DNA of 64,000 nt, taken from contig JANCIK010000010.1 of the NCBI GenBank assembly GCA_028532985.1, forward strand, positions 2,728,001 through 2,792,000. Direction: 5' to 3'. Below, in pieces: positions 23,008 through 34,187 of the stretch. The translations under genes were made by a program, and so were the position numbers. The stretch comes from Stropharia rugosoannulata. Its lineage: Eukaryota > Basidiomycota > Agaricomycetes > Agaricales > Strophariaceae. The first letter of the stretch is position 1; the number at the start of each line of letters is the position of its first letter. Under the pieces are notes generated by a model, which was not told the origin of the DNA, did not search any database, and saw only the letters and a program-made list of their open reading frames with translations.

Positions 23008-26001
23008 TTAATCGACACATCCATTGCTAAACACCGCTTCATCGGCAAGAGCAACCGAGGCATCATACAGGAGCCCACCCAGATCAATATCTGACGTCGA
23101 TGAATCTTCACTCTCGCCGGTTTTCTTACTTACGGCAGCAGCGATTCTTTCCACAACCGGAGTGGCGATCTCGTCCTTAACCTTAGGGGGCCTAGCTTTG
23201 ACAGCCTCGTCGCGGCGCACTCGCAGAGCCCATTCGTAAGCCTTGCAGACCCAAGTGACGTAGTCGATATCAGACTTGCGTCCATAGTCGATCAGCCTAT
23301 GGTGCAACACATCGATGTTACGGAATGTGATAAGTGGGGGAACATAGTCGTCTGGCACTTCCGTGACAGAGGCCATGCGGACCAGGGGACGAGCGCCAAC
23401 GAGAGATGTGCGCGTGGAACGGAAATGTGGCTTGGGTAGGGGGTTGCGGACCTGTTGAGGGGGGTATTTTGCGGCGAAGTTGCGAAGCTGAGACATTGCA
23501 CGATCAAGGTTATCCGTCCTATGAAGTTTATTATGAGCATGCGCATTAACGAAGGGAAGAGAGAGAAAAAACACCCACAACGACAACGTCCTGATCATCG
23601 CAATGTATGCGCGTTCAACCATCCTTGCGGGAATTGGTTTTCCGGCGCGTATAGCCTCGTCTTCAAGAACTAACCACCTCTCCCATACCCTGTCAGCAAA
23701 GCCGACTACGACGTCGCGCTCGCGGCCGCGGCGCGCCATTCCACACCGCTCTAGAGCTTCAACATATACGCGTGGCGTCCTTTCCACTCCGAGTTGATCA
23801 AATAGTGCCCATAACATCCCTTCAGCGATTTCCAGGGAAGCATGCTTATAAAACACAGAGACATAGGCACCAAGAAGGCGAGATGTGAGTCGCACCCCAC
23901 AGAATTTCCGATCAGAGAACGGTAGAGCAGGGGCATCAGTTGGGCTCGCGCTTGATTGTTCGTCGATGATACGTTTCATCAGTATCTTGACTTCACGAAT
24001 CACCTCTGCATGGCTCTGCGGAGGAATATGTGCGAATGACTCAGCATCACCATCGTTGCCGACGTCTATAGCATTTGACGAGGATGACGATGACGTTGAT
24101 GAAGTTGGTAAAGAGGCAACTGCTGAAGCAGTAGATGATTGTGTTGCAGTAATTTGTTGACTTGACCCCTGCTGGCCGGTGGAAGCTCCAGAAGATATCA
24201 GTAATGTGGGGGGTTTGTAGGAGGCATATGCATTGAAGACATGCATCATCACTTCCTCATCGATTTCCATTTCCACAGCATTAACATCGCTATCCGGTTC
24301 TGGCTTCACCATCTCTGCCAAGATCCACCTAGCACGCGCGAGATTTCCCGTCCTTTTTGCACCTTCCAGTAGCGCACAAAACGTTTTTCGATTTGGTCTG
24401 AACGCAGACATCCCGTGCGCGTCACGGTGGGCATCTAGCATTTGCCTTGACAACCTGAACGCTTCGTTGACATACATCTTTTCTCCCGAGCGCGCACAGG
24501 CCAAGATGACGGCATTGTAGGCGTCCACAGTCGGGGGTATTTTGTTATCAACAGTCATTTCCGTCCACAAATCGAGTGCTTTCTCTGGTTCGGATGAGTA
24601 TCGTATTGTAACCGGTGAAGCACAAGCGCGGATCATTTGGGTATACAGGACATCGTCGGGAACAGGGTGCGCAACATAGCGCATGTGCGCGAAAAGGTCC
24701 CATGCTTGCGCACGAGCAACAGATAGCGGGCGGGTCAACAGCGAGCTGATAACCAGAGTGTACGTCTTCATCCCCACTGGAACATTCTGCTCCTCATAAA
24801 CATGGAGCAGGTCCATCGCAGACACCGGTATCTCATCTGAGGGGGCCACCCGTAGATGGGTTTTAATATGCAGGTGCTTTTGTTCTTCAGTCGGAGATTC
24901 TGCGACATTTGTTGGTGAGATTTTATCCACACCGAAAGAAAATAAAGCGAACCTGTTAGGAACGTCGCAAGAATGTCATCAGCAGCCTTGACATCTCCAG
25001 TTGACGCAAACATTTCCAGAAATCTTGTAAGATGCTCCGAGGAAAGCGGTAGGTTCGCTTTCTAGTCCAACGGTCAGCGCAGAAATATGAACATGCGAAA
25101 TTTACCTACTTTCAGCAACTCTAACACAACTTCGCTCGCATGGCTGTCTTGAGCTGCAAGCTGGTGACGTGGTCAGATGCAAAAGTAAGATAGAAGACCT
25201 TGTAACAAGGACATACAGTTTGCCGCAAGAGTGCCTCAAATTCTCGGATAGATAACATAGGTAATGGTACAAGGTTGATTGCTCCAGGGTTAACCGCTTT
25301 GGCAGTCGCGTCAATCCGATTGAAAATCTCATGAGCGCAGACCAAAATTCTGCGATATACCGGCCCATTAGAGTTTTTATGTTGCGAAGATTCCGCTGGA
25401 GCTTCATCCAACAGTCTGCGTTGCAAGGAATCAATAATCTTTAGGTCCTCTTGCTCTTCGGCTTGCCGTACAGCATTTAACGACGCTTCTTTGTCCTCCA
25501 GGATGGTCTCGGGTATAGGGACGGCCATAATGTCTTGGTATAGTGTGAGAAGGTCTTCCTCTGTATAGAAAAAGGGTCGTGCTGCAGATTGCTGCTGCAA
25601 CCGTTAGCCTTTGAGGGGATTGAGATGTAGACAACGTACTTCAGCGTCAATGGCTTCATCGAGCGCTGCAACCCGGCGTTCTAGTTCTTGAAAAGGATGT
25701 ATCATATTCTGTTTTCTTCCCTTCACAGCTAATGACCCTTGGTTCATTCCAAGAAACCTTTGCCTACCGCAATAAGTGGCTGAACGGTACGCAGTAGGTG
25801 CACATACCTTGGCACCTGTCCCTCTACAAGTCCGGCAGAGTGGTCTTTTGTCGTTTCAGCCAAAGCAGCTGCTTCGTGATACTTTCTACAACCCCTCGTA
25901 AATGTATAACGTCGAACTGCGCTATCCGTCAGGCTTGATAGTCGGGAGCAAGACCCATGTGTAACGCGCAGAAATGTCCGGTCTGAAGCAGCACGAGCCA
26001 T
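23008..26001 (-). CDS. Pentatricopeptide-repeat protein, probably mitochondrial
   Basis: Minus-strand exons 25808-26001, 25640-25715, 25217-25594, 25110-25160, 24953-25061, 23579-24899 and 23008-23518 close to 879 aa. PPR proteins bind organellar RNA and act in processing, stability or translation. The N-terminus is Arg/Ser-rich with almost no acids (FLRVTHGSCSRLSSLTDSAV RRYTFTRGC), typical of a mitochondrial presequence. PPR-like helical pairs run through the middle: VPVGMKTYTLVISSLLTRP, PVPDDVLYTQMIRACASP, IPPTVDAYNAVILACARSG and FRPNRKTFCALLEGAKRTGN. A Ser-rich low-complexity insert (24070-24180) interrupts them. The intron 24900-24952 was chosen over a longer alternative ending at 24838 because its length matches its neighbours and the acidic linker stays open. 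The specific RNA target is unknown. Confidence 0.85.
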
Positions 26002-27912
26002 ATTTGAATGCGTAATTATAGAGATGTGACTGGAACAGTGTAGAGATGGAGAGAGTTATCGACAAGACACAGACAGGGAGTAGACAAGACGTAGAAACTG
26101 GTTTGCTCGTCGTTCGAAGGCGGACAAGAAAAATAGGACTCACGTGATCGGCATTCTTTTCGCGCGACGCGATGCCGCCGTGCGCGTCTGGGTGGTAAGT
26201 TACCTGCCTCACTAACTTCGCGTAAGTTCATAGTACCTCCTAATCAGTATACATATATCGTTATCCATTTTCAGAGGAACTCAATAAACAGTATCACCAA
26301 GTAAAGTCGCTTTAGTACTACTAGTAGAAATACAGAGTGTGGGGTTTTAATACCGTTTTATGTGGCCAATAATACAACTTGAATGTTAGGATATCAACGG
26401 GAATACTGAGTCTCGCGAGCTAGACGTTTCTCCGCATATTGGTTTATCAATAGGTTCAGGGTCTGGGTCTCAATTATAAAGTGTATGGTCATCTGGTAGT
26501 ACAAAAAGATGTAATCAATAGGTATACTTACTAGTCACTCATCTCGTCTATACGGCTAGTATCTCAAAACTACATAAGGCAGGCTTTATGTACATATACA
26601 CAGACAAAGAGCAGCTAGCCTGGAAAGACGCTGCCCTATTTTATTAGGAACACTGACTAAGAGTCGCTCGACATCACCCTTACCATCAGAATGGCATAAT
26701 TCACAACTACGCAATTTTAATGGGAACTGCATCACCGCAAGCCATGTGTTGTACATCGGAATTCGGATGGAACTTCTACTAGTATTTCATCCACAGCATG
26801 GTTTACTTTGATTTGAACTCAATATCCAGTTCGACAACCTTGTGGTGCTGGTGCGGTTAGCGGCTGCCGCAGCACCCATCGAACTATTACTGATTCTGGC
26901 CCTTTAGGTTATTCGTAGCTACTTATGACAGCTTGTCACCAAAAATTAATATTAAATACGCCTTCTTTTTGTATTCGCAGATCTGACATTGAAATACAAG
27001 AGAAATAGGCGTCAGGGTTGCCATTTATGGTAGGCCTGAAGTTGTCCCGAAGTCATTTTTAACCTATTCGCAGACCGTAAATGTCGAAACAAAAACACGA
27101 ACACGACATATAAGGAGGTGCATTTTCGTCACACCGTACTATCCAAGTCGGCGCCAGCAGTGTTGGCATTCCCTCCAAGCATAGTGAGGTAGCTCCTTTT
27201 GGGGAACTATGGGCGCATGTTTGTATGAAATAAGCTTAAGTCGCTCCGGGCAAGGGAAGAGAGGAGGACGCAAATAAAATTCCAGGCAATCTAAGAAGAT
27301 ATGTGATCAGATATATGTGTTACCATTGAGGGGGGTGAGGGGGTTGCGTCGGGGTCCCGGACGAAGGGAAAAAGGTACCGTGAGCGTTTGCGGGTGAGTC
27401 TCAGGCAAATCAGTGCCAGTGCGCGGCGAGCGTGCCGACGCTAAGCCGAATTCCCACGGTGACTTGGCGAGCAGGAATAAACAGCAGGAGCAAATCGACC
27501 GAGATGTTCTGAGCGCCTGGATAGAGCTTGCGGTAAAGGTGCCAAACCAAGCTGCTGAAACAAACACTGGAACATGGGTGGGTGGATCTCGAAATTTTTG
27601 AGAGCATGTCGAGACGCGAAAGCATGTCGCGGAGATGGTGGCCAGAAGACGACTCGGAAGAACAGTGAGAAAGGGTTAGGGCTCATCCTCGGCTGGCACA
27701 CCATACTTGAATTTTGTGATGCCTTGACATGGCGTCAAGCAGTCAAATTTTAATATCCAATAACCTATGCGCATCATGGATGGTTTCCTATGTTAAAGTA
27801 AACACACAAAAGTTAAATAAATAGTCAATAGTTACACTGCAAATACTAGGCTATTACTATGTAGCATGATAATAGAAGTTTGAATACAATATGGGAACAA
27901 AGAATTGGTGAT
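26002..27912. other. Intergenic region, PPR gene / small secreted protein
   Basis: About 1.9 kb with no supported gene. Minus frames at 26016-26231 and 27307-27704 lack recognisable domains or splice partners. The first contains an isolated HPD that is not enough for a J-domain. The stretch 26300-27300 shows no repeat structure. Confidence 0.45.
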
Positions 27913-28412
27913 TTAAGCGCACGATACAGATTTCACAAGCCATTCAGCAGACAAGCCCTTCTTCACCTGACCGTCCCATCCCTTGATAATGGACGCAGTC
28001 TCCTCAGCTGTCTTGCCCTTAGTGGCAACGTTGGTGTGGACCGCGAAGTGGCCAAAGATTCCTTCGCTATGATTAGTCGCGGCCTGCCGTAAGATGTAAC
28101 GTTAAGTCCTGTCTGAGAATCAGGATCGGCGGGTGCGTACCTGGGTTACATCACTCTCTGATCCCACATCGCTTGCCAAGGTATTCTGGACGACTAAAGG
28201 TAGTAGGTAAGCAACATTGAATTTCTCGATTGAAGTATGGTGGTGTTACCAGTAGAGAACTCCTGGTCGTAGTCAGTGACAGGGGAAAGCATTGTGCTGG
28301 CCTCTACAAGAAGGTTGCACGCAGCCGCATTTGTATCGCGTGCTGCAGGAGTGGCGGTTGCGGCAGCAAAGGCAGCGGTGGCGAGAAGAAGAATAGCGCG
28401 TCCGAAAAACAT
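27913..28412 (-). CDS. Small secreted protein
   Basis: Minus-strand exons 28250-28412, 28141-28193 and 27913-28083 give 128 aa. An N-terminal hydrophobic segment (FGRAILLLATAAFAAATATP) with an Ala-rich cleavage region indicates secretion. The mature chain is small, with one Cys near each end (ACNLL; SVSCA), compatible with one disulfide. The family is not recognised; it recalls short secreted proteins common in wood-decay and symbiotic mushrooms, but nothing shows an effector role. TEN-like sites (NHS) could be N-glycosylated. A TATA-type box lies 56 bp before the ATG. Confidence 0.75.
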
Positions 28413-29384
28413 GTTAGTTGGGGGTGAATCGAAACTCAGTTTCGGGCAGGAAAGAACATCAAACTAATTTATAGAGTCGTCCTGTTTGGTCGTCATAATT
28501 AAAACAAGAGATGACTGATAGTAGGTGATGGTGCTAAGGAACCCCGTGATGGTACACCCGGGAGCGTATCATCGTGCATACCAGGAGGTGATGGTTAGTA
28601 GATATGTACCCCGGTCTCGTATCATACAGAACAAGTTGACTTTTAGACATTTTTGAGACGGACGAATATCATGGTTCTTTTATGCCGACATTTATAGCGC
28701 TCTTTACCTTCCAGCTTAAGAAAAGACCTGATATGCTCGTAGTCGCCACATATTTTGAAAGCCAGCTTGTCCGCCCATTTCTTGGACCGTCGCACAAGCT
28801 CCTAAGGGTTGAAAATCCTCGTCAATAAAACATAGAATCAATTGGATATGCCAAGAAAAATATATTGTATGGAAACTCGGTTAGCCACATGTCATCAGTT
28901 CGTATACAAAGCCCTCTATGTTACAATGAGTAAACCTCACACTTTTCCTCTAATCCTTTGTACATGCCGTGAACGTGCCACACACCAACTGAAACTGCCT
29001 ATACGGGAAAAAAAGAAGCTTACCTTAGGCAATTCTCTCCATGACAAGACGCGAAAGTACCAAGAAATCCCGTACCTGGGTCTACTGACGTTGAAACAAT
29101 ACTTGAAACTAGTACATAGACTGCCCGACCCCCGTGTCCCCATGTTCGTAAGCTCAATATAGTATTAAGGGAAAAGGTACATAAGGTACATACCGTATTG
29201 AATGATCGTCATGGTTTGTCATATTTCCGCCATGCCAGGCTTACATGGTATAGTTGGGGTGATAGTGCTATAACGTTGCCGATATTCATATTTCGCACAC
29301 TTTATGGTTATGTAAGTAGACGTATTGATAACGTTCCATTGTTGAACGTTGAACGTTTGATCCACCTTGGTAAACCTTGTTGGC
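28413..29384. other. Intergenic region before the pseudogene
   Basis: About 970 bp. It contains the promoter of the small secreted protein. The plus frame at 28842-29162 has no recognisable content. Confidence 0.4.
28467..28474 (-). promoter_or_regulatory. TATA-like box for the small secreted protein
   Basis: CTATAAAT on the minus strand, about 56 bp upstream of the ATG at 28412 and followed by a pyrimidine-rich stretch. Position and sequence fit a core promoter. Confidence 0.45.
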
Positions 29385-30432
29385 ATGCAGATTATACTTC
29401 ACCCTCCTCCAGTGTGGTCGTTATTTCCGGAGAAAGTTTGATCACACGTGGTTTGTTTGTCTGAAGAGAAATAGGTCCGAAGTGACTATAGAAATGGCGG
29501 AACCGAATTGGAGAAAATACGTTACAGCTCACAAGTCGGATCCATACTACGAATATAATGCTGGCCTGGCGAGACGTCGGGCATATCCTGATCTTCTGGA
29601 AACCATAGTTAGCACTGCACCCTCTGGCTTGTATGTTTCTGACTATGGAGTTTAGCAATCACTTCTTCCATACATCAACTTCGGTGCCACAAAACTGGGC
29701 CTACTTGTTGAAAGATAGGAAAGGACAGTACTTTGTTCACCACAAAAATAATTTATACGGACTTTGGGTCGTGGTATAATAGACGAGGGATCTGGAGAAA
29801 TAAGAAAGTTGGTGAGAGGGGAGCCAATCACAATATCTATCAGACAATATTAACGCTATCTATCAATCAGATGTTTATTATGGCGGCGCTGACATAGACA
29901 GCCCTGTGATGTTTGAAAAGAGCATGCGGGGTTATAAAGCACTTGAAGGCTTTGATCTCACGTACGAAGTGTATGGCCATCTAATTGGAAAAACTGGGGC
30001 AATCATAAGTATAGTCACTGAAGCTGCTGATGCATTGAATGTCTGTTCCAAAATGTCAACCCGGAGTTTCCATTAAAAGTAGGGATGGAGCTATACGGCT
30101 CTTCCTGTTGGTCTGTGTATTTCCCAATAACCTTGGAGGAGCGAGTCTACACCATTACCGGAAACCATGGGCAGTCGGATACGATAGATGACACTGACGA
30201 TCAACCGTTTTCTGCTTTGTCGCTCAATGGAGTCGGGATAATCGCTCCTTCTTCAAGCACACTAACTTGTACGTCAATTCTTCTAGCGCTTATAAAGGCT
30301 TATAATTGGAAAGAAGTTGGACTGACAGAGCGTCTTCCAGCCGTTGAGGATATTCCAAACATTCTATCACCAGCTTTGCTTGAGGCTCGTCGTGAACGCC
30401 TCAGCTGCTCTGAGGATCAATGGTGGCAGTAA
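29385..30432 (+). pseudogene. Decayed paralog of the kinase-like family (46215 and 49949 genes)
   Basis: The ATG at 29385 opens MQIILHPPP, matching MEVILYPPP of the 46215-47703 gene. Alignment to that paralog then breaks repeatedly. There is a small deletion and a +2 frameshift near 29445-29450 (VVVISGE, then WFVCLKRN in another frame). After the conserved intron 1 (gttagc...tttag) comes another +2 shift near 29690, and a deletion of about 30 codons before RRGIWRNKKVG. After conserved intron 2, about 100 codons are missing between GAIISIVTEAAD and NPEFPLKVGMELYGSS, including the kinase-like loop. The 3' 350 bp stays open to 30432 (KEVGLTERLPAVEDIPNILS). Splice sites survive but no continuous product is possible. 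Confidence 0.85.
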
Positions 30433-30770
30433 TATGTAAAGCCAAATGACCCAGCGCCGCTACCTATCAACCTTAGTAACAGCTTGAAATTAATGTAGAT
30501 TTGTGTTACCATAAGTATGACATGAGAACATAGGTATCACCACCAAACGTGTACGTACTAAATATTCAGGTAGCACAGTTCCAGAGAATCGAAGTCTGTT
30601 GATATGAGCTGCCAGACCCGCGTGCTCGTACATCTACTGCTTTACTTGTTTATCAAGTTTGTACAGTATGTTCCTAAGTGGTCCGACAGGCTGGCATCAG
30701 CAGTCTATAACATTATTAATCCTGCGCGTCGAGTGGGTTTAGTTAGTGTCAACGCATGTCACTTACCACC
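30433..30770. other. Intergenic region
   Basis: About 340 bp between the pseudogene and the convergent membrane-protein gene. Nothing recognised. Confidence 0.4.
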
Positions 30771-31913
30771 TTAGGCAATAGTGACACGCGATGATTCAGG
30801 CCCAGGTAGCACAGTTCCAGAGAATTGAAGTTCCGTCAAGCGTTCCCCAAGAGGAGGCGCAGACTGCCTTAGCTTCGCGTCGGCAACACGTATTATAATC
30901 AAGTTGAAAGTGATCCCTATGGTAATGATGTACTGCCCAACAAAGCATATGAGCGACATGGTCTGCATCGTTTCGACGTCTAAATGGCACACTCACCACA
31001 CTACTCGTAATGTAGATGGCAGTGCTCAGAGTGACTTGTGAAATGAACACAGGGATTGAGCTTGCGGTGTAAAGGAGACCTGAGTCGACGACAATCCTCA
31101 TGACTTGTAATATACTCCTCCCTTTCCTGCGTGATGCTCGGGTGGAATCGAGATCGATAGGATGTAAGTACCGCGAGTGGCAGTCCACCCTCCAGATTCG
31201 ATAAATAATCGCGCCTTCCAGAAGGTTACCGATTTCACATAGCCAGTATTAATTGATTGTTCGAGCTTACCAGTGGTATAAATATTGAGTGTAATCGTCA
31301 ACGCCCAAAATATGGTACATTGCAGGTTGGTGCTGTACGCACGAAAGGACCTGAACTGGCTCCATACCAGGGTTACCGTGAAAGTGATAGCTGCCAGCCA
31401 TAGGGTGAAAGGAAAGATAACGACGCGGCATAACTTTCCATGGACCTCCCAGCAACGATATATCTAAGAGACCTTGTAATTAGCTTCAGTCTTTTGTGAG
31501 CATGTTTAATAGGATTACCAGAGAACCGTCTGCAATCAATGCATGCATGTTCACGGTCACGATCTGTACACGCAGGATGAGAATTACACAGTAAGGGTTG
31601 GATAAGGGACCAGAACCTTTGAGGCAGAGACCCATGTCTTCTCAGAATACTTCCTTGCTGGTATATCAACGGCAAGGATACTAGTATGTTGCTGGATATC
31701 ATATATGCGATAGAAACCCAGGCCTAGATTAACGGAACCCATTGAGAACAGTAAAAGTACCACAAGTAGGTTCCCCAAACAGAATTGCGTGGACCACCCA
31801 GACCTTCCCCGTAGAAGAGCACGTAGGCAATATCCAAAAGTTGCAATATAGAAGCCGTAAGCGACAGATTCGACAAAAAGACCAGCTAATTGTGCTGCGT
31901 CTTTGCGGAGCAT
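30771..31913 (-). CDS. Seven-helix integral membrane protein, Agaricomycete type
   Basis: Minus-strand exons 31617-31913, 31519-31563, 31271-31463, 30997-31214 and 30771-30962 give 314 aa. Seven hydrophobic helices are visible: LAGLFVESVAYGFYIATFGY, LGNLLVVLLLFSMGSVNLGL, IVTVNMHALIADGSLIYRCW, FPFTLWLAAITFTVTLVW, CTIFWALTITLNIYTTG, GLLYTASSIPVFISQVTL and FVGQYIITIGITFNLIIIRV. The DGSLIYRCW motif and ITFNLIIIRV ending are characteristic of a large unnamed Agaricomycete membrane family. Ligand or transport role is unknown. No N-terminal signal. The last intron is only 34 nt (30963-30996) in this model, so that junction is less certain than the others. Confidence 0.8.
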
Positions 31914-32390
31914 TTGCAGGGAAGGAAGGGTTGGACAGAAATCTCGTTAAAATCAGCACGTCGTTATTTATCAGTTCTTTCCAGCGGACCATGGTAAGTA
32001 TCAGTAACACAAATATATTCGGGAACGTCAATGTAAAGCATACCTTGATTCAGTAGGGAACGGGCGCCGATCATGCTGATCCCTAATGAATACGTAGTGT
32101 AGAACCGAGATAGATGGCAGATCATCATGAAGAAGCTCTACACAAGTCTAACCCAAGGAAAAGTCGGCATTCATGGGAAAGACAGAGCATTCTTGTGATG
32201 CTTGGTGCTGGAGTGCCTTGAAAACAATTGTATGGACATAAAGGGATAAACAGTGAAGTCGGATGCATTGATGTGACTTACAAGAAGGAGTTACATTATG
32301 AATTTGTCTGCTGTGACAGCTCCCCACCACTCCTTCCTTCGACCATCGCTGAGAATATACTTCGCAGGAAGATAAAGGCCCAAGTAGCAG
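31914..32390. other. Intergenic region
   Basis: About 475 bp between the seven-helix gene's 5' end and YAE1's 3' end. The seven-helix gene could have an extra upstream exon here, but I see no supported one. Confidence 0.4.
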
Positions 32391-33025
32391 TTAGTCCAGC
32401 TGGAGGCCCAATCCTAGTTGCTCATCGAGATGCATCAGTCGTTCTTTCAGGGCCAGAAGATCTTCCATAGTAGGTCTTCTCGCAATCACAACATCGCTTT
32501 TCGCTTTGCCGTTCCCAGCTGTCAAGTTTGCAAGCATATCTTCAATACCCTCGAGATCCCTCTTCTCAGCTATCTCTTCATTCACGTCCAGCGGAATGCC
32601 TTCCACCTCCATGTGCTGGCGTGCGTGCTCCTCCGCTTCCAAGTCTCGGGGCATAACATCGGAAAACCTAAATCGCGATAGCTGAGATGCTATTTGTTCT
32701 GCTTCGGACAGCAGGCCTTCCTGCGCTGGCGATGTCCCTTTCAAAAAAGACAGTACAGCAGACGAGACACCTCGTAAGACGCCCACATCCCTGCCGATGG
32801 GTACCCCAACATTCGCAAATCCATCATCAAAGCCTTCCTGCGAGGCAGCTTCCTTGCCTGCTGTAATACCTTCTCGATATCCGACCTTGGAGATGATCAA
32901 TGTCTGAGTTCGCAAGCGACATTAGAATCGCTTCGACGCACATTTGTGAAATCAGAAGACAGCCGAGACCATTCTACATCCTGCACTGCAGTATTATCCG
33001 CATTATCATCCCAAAGATCGTCCAT
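32391..33025 (-). CDS. YAE1: Yae1-type protein (deca-GX3 motif)
   Basis: Minus-strand exons 32942-33025 and 32391-32885 give 192 aa. In yeast, Yae1 with Lto1 adapts the cytosolic Fe-S machinery to load Rli1/ABCE1, needed for ribosome function. The hallmark glycine-spaced repeat begins right after the intron: GYREGITAGKEAASQEGF, DDGFANVGVPIGRDVGVLRG (G every fourth residue). The acidic N-terminus MDDLWDDN with a Trp fits Yae1 rather than Lto1. The C-terminal half is helical and acidic (RDLEAEEHARQHMEVEG; MEDLLALKERLMHLDEQLG). No targeting signal, consistent with a cytosolic location. Confidence 0.88.
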
Positions 33026-34187
33026 TCACCCAGGTTTCTGGTGTCGAATGTTCGTCAATCCAAAAGTTAAGCAAGACTTGTACAAGACCAAACGTTACAG
33101 CAAAAAGAATTCATTGGGAAGACACGCCGGCGATATCCGGGAAACACGTGTTCCCTTCACTACGCCGCCGGTGCGTAGTACCGCGCGGCGCGGCGTATGT
33201 AGTATGTACCCAATGCGTACCGCTCAATGGGCCAATGCCGTCTCAGAAAGTAAGCACGATGTCATCGAGGTTACAATTCGTTCCTATGCCTAAGTTGACC
33301 AAGTTGTTCCCTGCTGTTCCTAAAAATTATTGCACGCTCGCCGCAGTGACTTTGTGAAAGAGCATGACAAATGCGCTGCATTTGAGCGCGCATCGAAAAA
33401 TGCCGCGGTTATGACCGCTGTACATTCCGTTAGGTACTCGAAGTCTACTTTATCGGATGCTCTCAGGAAGAGAAGGTTTGATGACGGTATAGCGCTAACG
33501 TGCGGCATTTTTCGGCATATATGTCCGGAGCTCGCCCGTAAAAGAACTTGTTGGGTGAACCTCTGCACTGATGATAGGATAGAACGGTGTTTGAGGGGAG
33601 AAACATCAGCCATGCGTAGCTAAATATTTATCCTCATCACTATTTTGACGCTAAGGTTCTATTCAAAAACGCACAGGATTTGGCGGAAATCAGGCCATGC
33701 TGCAACAGAAGGTCAAAGCGACGAGCAATGTCAAACTTTACATAAATAACTTGGACGAGAACCTCCCATGAAATCCCCTTTCACAGTTTAGCCTGTAAGT
33801 AGAATACACCGCCGACAAACAGCGAACAGAATCAAAGCTCGCTCACGCGCTAATTCGTACACGCCCCCAGACGCCAACCAGACGCCCCCTCCCTGCATCC
33901 AAACTGTTCCCAAATTAGGCCACAATATCTGCCAAGCCGAAGACCGCGAAAAAGTGGAATCAGGGGTGCATCGACCATTTCCTCCATTCGTCTTTCACAC
34001 CGTACCACGATCGGTATCCAACACCATTCTGCTGGGTGGCTCTGGCAAGGACCTCTAGCTTTGCTTTTCTTCCTCAACTAACTTCTTGCTTTCTAGACCC
34101 CATGCATTCAGGCAGCCCTTCTAACTAGGAAACTGCAATAACGGTTGACCTCTGACACGTTGGTTTGGCGGTTGGCTGTCATACTTC
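33026..34187. other. Divergent intergenic region, YAE1 / four-helix protein
   Basis: About 1.16 kb. A palindromic CACGTG (33145-33150, within AACACGTGTT) lies about 120 bp before YAE1, followed by a GC-rich stretch at 33165-33200. Overlapping frames on both strands at 33320-33623 have no recognisable content. Confidence 0.4.

Noticed and set aside
24838..24952. Alternative 115-nt intron in the PPR gene
   Set aside because: It also keeps frame, but the 53-nt intron 24900-24952 matches neighbouring intron sizes and leaves a sensible linker.
26016..26231. Minus-strand frames next to the PPR gene containing HPD, hinting at a J-domain
   Set aside because: Only the three-residue motif is present. 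The surrounding helices of a J-domain are absent, and the region is the 5' flank of the PPR gene.
33320..33623. Overlapping open frames on both strands
   Set aside because: Mirror-image frames of similar length with no motif suggest composition rather than coding.
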